Assembly: GCA_959347315.1 (NCBI GenBank)
Contig: OY365806.1
Span: 27,146,811 to 27,210,810 of the forward strand
Direction: 5' to 3'
Length of the DNA: 64,000 bases
From: Bimastos eiseni
Taxonomy: Eukaryota; Annelida; Clitellata; Crassiclitellata; Lumbricidae
Shown one piece after another: positions 60,539 through 64,000 of the stretch; the stretch's first letter is position 1; each line of letters starts with the position of its first letter. A program made the position numbers and the translations under genes. Under the pieces are notes generated by a model, which was not told the DNA's origin, made no database searches, and saw nothing but the letters and a program-made list of their open reading frames with translations.

Positions 60539-63170
60539 AACAGCCTGTTGGTAATGATAATACAAATTGAGAGGTGTAGACAGCCATACTCGTCTCGAAT
60601 AAAAGATTTCTTTGAAATAGGTCTACAGATATTTTGAAAAGAAAGCTTCGTGTAGTGACATGTGAAGCTTGATATAAGCTACAGTGGATCGAAAATTTTA
60701 TTTTGTACAATATTGTACAGAGTACAATTGTCCATTGTAGTTATATATAAATATATATATATATAGAATATTGTAATAAAAAAATTTAAACGGCTATGGC
60801 CGGTCAATACAGTACTCACTTTCTGAATGACGCATAATGTGATAAAGACGTCACCGCAGCAACAATTGCTCAAATTCAACAATAAAATGCGCTTCCAAAG
60901 ATACGCTTCAGCGATATCAACTAATGAGGCGTGATATGGATACGGATGTAATACGAGACTCCATCACAGAACTATTATTAGTAAGACGTATTGAAATTCG
61001 GTTCCCGTTCATTTCGTCGCAGTTCAATTCGTCGCAGTTCATTTCAAAACCGACACTAACCCAAACCCTGACCCTAAACGGCCCTCAAGACGTATGACCT
61101 GACACTAACCGAAACTCAGGATGCTTTACCTGACGACATGAATGTGACGAAATGAAAGCGACGAAATGATTGAGACGAAATGATCTATGACGAAAGGAGC
61201 AGTCACCTTGAAATTCCTTAAAAAAGTATGATTGGAATGACTAGCCCTGAAAGTAACTGGATCGGACAATATTGGACTAAACTAGAGAAGCGATAAAATT
61301 GTCGTGTTGGGCAGTACACTTACGTCACGTCATATGCAGCCGAGTTGAATGAGTTTAACTTGGACTGATTATGGTAATGATATTTGCATATTCAAATAGC
61401 GCCGCTCTAAGTGAGTCTCGACAATGGCGCTTCTGACCCAAAACAATGAAATAGTGATCTGACACAAAGGCTTTCAAGCGTTTGCGGAAAGAAGGAAAGA
61501 GAGACTGGGAAGTTCTTTTTATATGGATTTATATCATACTAAATTGGTTTTCTCCAGGATTAACGAACGTAATTTGGATCCGGATCTGAAATCAAGACGA
61601 AGGTAAACTACTACAGACCTTCAACAGACTTTCTTCGCTTCTCAGAGGATTTTTCTTCAATGTTTCTTTCCTTGTTTTCCTAAAATAGAACGACAACAAA
61701 AACAACAAACAATAGAAGACTATCCATTGCGTTATTTTAACTCTTCAGAGGTTCTAGTCAGTCACTTTATTAACAATGGGTCTCTAAACCGTCTCTTTCC
61801 TCTCGTGACTATTCTCTTTGAACAACTTCTCTAACTCAACGCAGCATGCGCGAATAAGTTGACCTCTGAATGAGAAATAAACCGATGAGAAGTCAACTAA
61901 TGAGAATACTTAATGAGCAATTGAGCAATAAACAAAGTGAGTGAACAAGAGAAAAAACATGAAAACGAGCGAACGACTATATGGATCATTGAATGACGTA
62001 ATTATTCAGATATGGTTATGGTTATATTCTACCATGACTGCTCGGTTGAATTTCTCGCAGAACGACTGGAAGACCTTGATACATTCGTCCAACTTAAACG
62101 TAGCCTCTTCCTCGCATAAATAGGCGGCCAACTCAAGACGCATCGATTCTAGTTCGGCCATATCCTTTTCCAGATCGACTAGCTGTTCCATGGCATACTA
62201 AACAAATTAGTTAAACACATGGCCCTCTGTTCAGTTCAACCAATAGCATCCATTGCAACCGGTTAGGTAAAATTGCCTCACGTTATGTTTGGTGGGCCAG
62301 AAGTAGGCCATGTCGGGTAGGACAAGCAAGATGGAACGAGTGGGTTAACGTTTCATAATCGTAAACTCCAATTTATAACATGCAACTCTAAACTATGCGC
62401 ATGGCATTAGCTTCTTCACGAGGGCCGCATCAAGTCAATGGTGTCGTCCAGAGATGGCAGAGGGAAGAAGCATTCACTGACTTATTGCAGGCATCAAACA
62501 TTAACGCAGTGCACTGAAATTGCTAATAAAGAAACTTAGAAATAGACGAATTTGAAGGCAAACTGATCATGATTTAGAATTAAAGTCAGACTTGGTCACG
62601 TTTTCCCAGTTTATCTCTGAGTTTGGCCATGTAAATTAACTCTCCTCGTCACTTATTGATAGACCGACATTTGGGCTTCAGTATAGAAAGAAACTATGTA
62701 TATAGGCTTACCCATTTTGCTACAAAAATACCTTGATGAAGGGCTCCATCGTTTGCTGGAATTCTATTTCCGTCTGTTTAATTTTTTCCGAGACAGATCT
62801 GATGGTCTCTTCCAGCGAGTGTGCTTCAGCTATCAACGACTCCAAGGAATGTCTAAAAGGTTACCTAATATCATTAGAGATGTTAGTTAAGCTATATTAG
62901 TCATACACTAGTTCTAAGTGTCTTCATGTTTAAAAATAACAAACATAAAAAATAGCATTCTACAAGATTTAGAGCTTAAGAAACAGTGTTTAGAAGAGTG
63001 CTTACAACAACACAATAGAAAAGGTTGTACACGCATCAAAACAAAAACTAAGTGACCAATCAATCAATGGATAACTAATTCTTAAATGAGCAAACTTACT
63101 CCGAACATTCTTTAAGATGACTGAGTTGTTCTGGAAAATTCAGCAATTGAGGTTTCTTTTTCTCTGCTTC
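56552..63170 (-). CDS. FHDC1-like: Formin (FH2 C-terminal part and long tail), 5' partial
   Basis: Actin-nucleating formin, 3' portion only. Exons: 63100-63170, 62732-62852, 62033-62197, 61619-61679, 56552-59703; all phases agree. The first four encode the distal FH2 domain: EAEKKKPQLLNFPEQLSHLK, then SLESLIAEAHSLEETIRSVS, MEQLVDLEKDMAELESMRLE, CEEEATFKLDECIKVFQSFC and ENKERNIEEKSSEKRRKS. The FK(L)xECxxxFQxFCxKF helix and the ENKER end are diagnostic of FH2. The long tail after FH2, with no DAD motif noticed, fits FHDC1 or INF2 more than diaphanous formins. FH1 and most of FH2 lie beyond 64000. Confidence 0.9.
59822..60040 (-). mobile_element. tRNA-derived SINE, copy 4
   Basis: Minus strand: GTGTGGCACAGTGGCTGATC, GGTTAGAGCGG, B-box GCGGGTTCGAGCC, body AGGGACCTTGAGCAAGTCCT, TGCAGTACAACTGCAATTG, GTCGAGGCGTGTG, tail GCACTTCTGAACAAAA, GATGTTGGAAGAAGGGC and a (AAATAAAT)n-like end. 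The most complete copy. It lies just upstream of the formin terminal exon, in its last intron. Confidence 0.9.
60041..60300. repeat. (GAT)n/(AAT)n trinucleotide tract
   Basis: Interrupted GATGATGACGCTGATGAT, then pure AATAATAATAAT (about 60225-60270). Apparent histidine- or leucine-rich ORFs on the minus strand are repeat translation. Confidence 0.95.
60408..60541. repeat. (AAT)n/(ATT)n tract, palindromic order
   Basis: AATAATAATAACAATGATAC then TATTATTATTATTATT up to 60536. With the preceding tract (60225-60270) this gives inverted AAT and ATT runs that could pair. Confidence 0.9.
61001..61207. mobile_element. TTCGTCGCA foldback element, copy 2
   Basis: Begins GGTTCCCGTTCATTTCGTCG with three TTCATTTCGTCGCAG units and ends, reversed, GGTGACTGCTCCTTTCGTC with units CGAAATGAAAGCGACGAAAT in between. 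The core has CTAACCCAAACCCTGACCCT and GCCCTCAAGACG. About 207 bp, in the intron between formin exons at 61.6 and 59.7 kb. Confidence 0.8.
61619..61679 (-). CDS. FHDC1-like: Formin exon: ENKERNIEEKSSEKRRKS
   Basis: Acceptor ctattttag, donor GAAG|GTCTGT. 61 bp encoding the charged helix that closes FH2 and starts the tail. Phase 0 in, phase 1 out, exactly as the terminal exon requires. Confidence 0.8.
62033..62197 (-). CDS. FHDC1-like: Formin exon: FH2 ECIKVFQSFCEKF helix
   Basis: Acceptor ttgtttag, donor GTCATG|GTAGAA. 55 codons with CEEEATFKLDECIKVFQSFC, the most diagnostic part of the FH2 C-terminus. Confidence 0.92.
62732..62852 (-). CDS. FHDC1-like: Formin exon: FH2 coiled helix
   Basis: Acceptor ccttttag, donor ATCAAG|GTATTT. 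Encodes HSLESLIAEAHSLEETIRSV, then SEKIKQTEIEFQQTMEPFIK, the long helical part of FH2. Phase 2 in, phase 0 out. Confidence 0.9.
63100..63170 (-). CDS. FHDC1-like: Formin exon: LLNFPEQLSHLKECSE
   Basis: Acceptor atttacag, donor TCGGA|GTAAGT. Encodes EAEKKKPQLLNFPEQLSHLK, then ECS, matching the FH2 stretch AEKKxxxLLNFPxxLxHVxxA. First exon visible in the window. Confidence 0.9.
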
Positions 63171-63301
63171 CTGTAAATGCACAATATGCAATATACCATC
63201 ACTGTATGATGGGTGCGAATACACGGAGCCTTGTTAATTCTTTATGCATAAATCATTTCCTTTGCTTGAGGCTGTTTGATTTTAGATGACCGACCAGTTG
63301 G

Positions 63302-63467
63302 GTGACCGCTCACTTCGTCGCATTCATTTCGTCGCATTCATTTCGTCAGGTTAGGCATCATGAGGGTCGGTTAGGGTCAGAGTTAGGGTTAGTGTTATTT
63401 TACTAATGCACCCAAATGAACTGCGACGAAACGAACTGCGATGAAATGAACTGGAACCGACCAGTTG
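63302..63467. mobile_element. TTCGTCGCA foldback element, copy 3
   Basis: Begins GGTGACCGCTCACTTCGTCG with three CATTCATTTCGTC units; ends with GAACTGCGACGAAACGAAC and TGAAATGAACTGGAACCGACC. The core has GGTTAGGCATCATGAGG and a telomere-like GGTTAGGGTCAGAGTTAGGG. 166 bp. Confidence 0.8.
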
Positions 63468-64000
63468 AGATTCCTTAAACGCAAATACTAATAATAGTGA
63501 TGTAATATGATACAATACACTGAGAGAACAACTGCAGTTGGAGAGACTGGTTTAGCGCACACAAGGCAAAGTGTCCTCTAAAAAAATATTTATTGTTGCT
63601 TTAAAATGCATTTAAATAGCACATGTAGTCAAATACCAAATAAATGGCACTGCATTTGGAACTTCTCATTATGGCTACAATCCATATTTCCAATTTGTCA
63701 CTGATTCATAACTTTGTCAGAGGAAACCCAATGCAAGAGCGTCCTTCCTACGCTGGCTCAGTTTAGACTAATCTAGAATCGATCAACGGTAGTAGGCAAG
63801 GAATGTGGGCAACCGGGCCAAGAGAAACTGTCATGGCTAAATTTCATATCCGACATTACGACCACATGGTAGTGACGACACCACGCTGGACCCTCGAACT
63901 GTCTTGAATGCGCGGGCAGACAAACTGATCACCGTTGATGACGTAACGAGTTTAGTCGAACTCCCAATAGTGCGTGACCTTATCTCTCGTCTTTGTCACC
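63468..64000. other. Formin intron, nothing recognised
   Basis: No exon with FH2 similarity was found here; the next upstream formin exon must lie beyond the window end. Confidence 0.45.

Noticed and set aside
1..64000. tRNA genes, rRNA genes, CRISPR arrays, bacterial operons
   Set aside because: tRNA-like motifs occur only inside SINEs with eroded or extended structure; repeats are tandem or interspersed without CRISPR spacing; gene structure is eukaryotic throughout.

Overview
The window reads as nuclear DNA of a multicellular animal, probably a marine invertebrate. Two genes are spread over short exons with GT-AG introns, the DNA is AT-rich, and there are many microsatellites, tRNA-type SINEs, LINEs and DNA transposons. 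The phylum cannot be fixed from this sequence. Nothing suggests bacterial DNA: there are no operons, no tRNA or rRNA genes and no CRISPR array.

Two protein-coding genes are recognisable, both on the minus strand. (1) A thimet oligopeptidase/neurolysin-like zinc peptidase (family M3) covers about 3.0-47.0 kb. I assembled 15 firmly supported coding exons plus one weak exon by joining splice sites in frame; the zinc motif HEFGH lies at about 7.3 kb. One exon in the middle and the final coding exon were not found. There is a phase mismatch between the exons at 5.9 and 4.5 kb, and an in-frame TAG sits inside the last exon I can read. The start region carries two perfect CRE palindromes and a YY1-type site. 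(2) The 3' part of a formin with an FH2 domain (FHDC1/INF2-like) covers 56.5-63.2 kb: four exons of the distal FH2 domain, then one 3.15-kb terminal exon encoding about 1,050 mostly disordered residues. Its 5' part lies beyond the window.

Most of the rest is mobile or repetitive DNA. The 19-kb intron between peptidase exons 2 and 3 holds an inverted pair of about 1.3-kb arms spanning 22.67-40.84 kb. The left arm is split by a 5.4-kb LINE with an RNase H domain (25.04-30.44 kb). Between the arms lies a CR1/L2-type LINE (33.45-37.14 kb) with a perfect 26-bp target-site duplication, together with a foldback repeat, a short MITE and a minisatellite. Elsewhere there are four tRNA-SINE copies in one orientation, a decayed mariner with TA duplications (45.12-46.32 kb), a 1.65-kb TGTTAG...CTAACA element inside an (AT)n tract (48.45-50.10 kb), an LTR-like repeat in two copies (9.1 and 52.6 kb), and a small family of foldback elements whose ends are made of TTCGTCGCA motifs (12.8, 61.0 and 63.3 kb).

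Between the two genes, at 54.6-55.6 kb on the plus strand, lie four compact, partly overlapping small ORFs. One pair looks like a single hydrophobic-helix protein broken by a frameshift. This is the best candidate for an unrecognised element. Genome-wide, the palindrome TAGGCCTA occurs about 15 times in 64 kb, far above chance.
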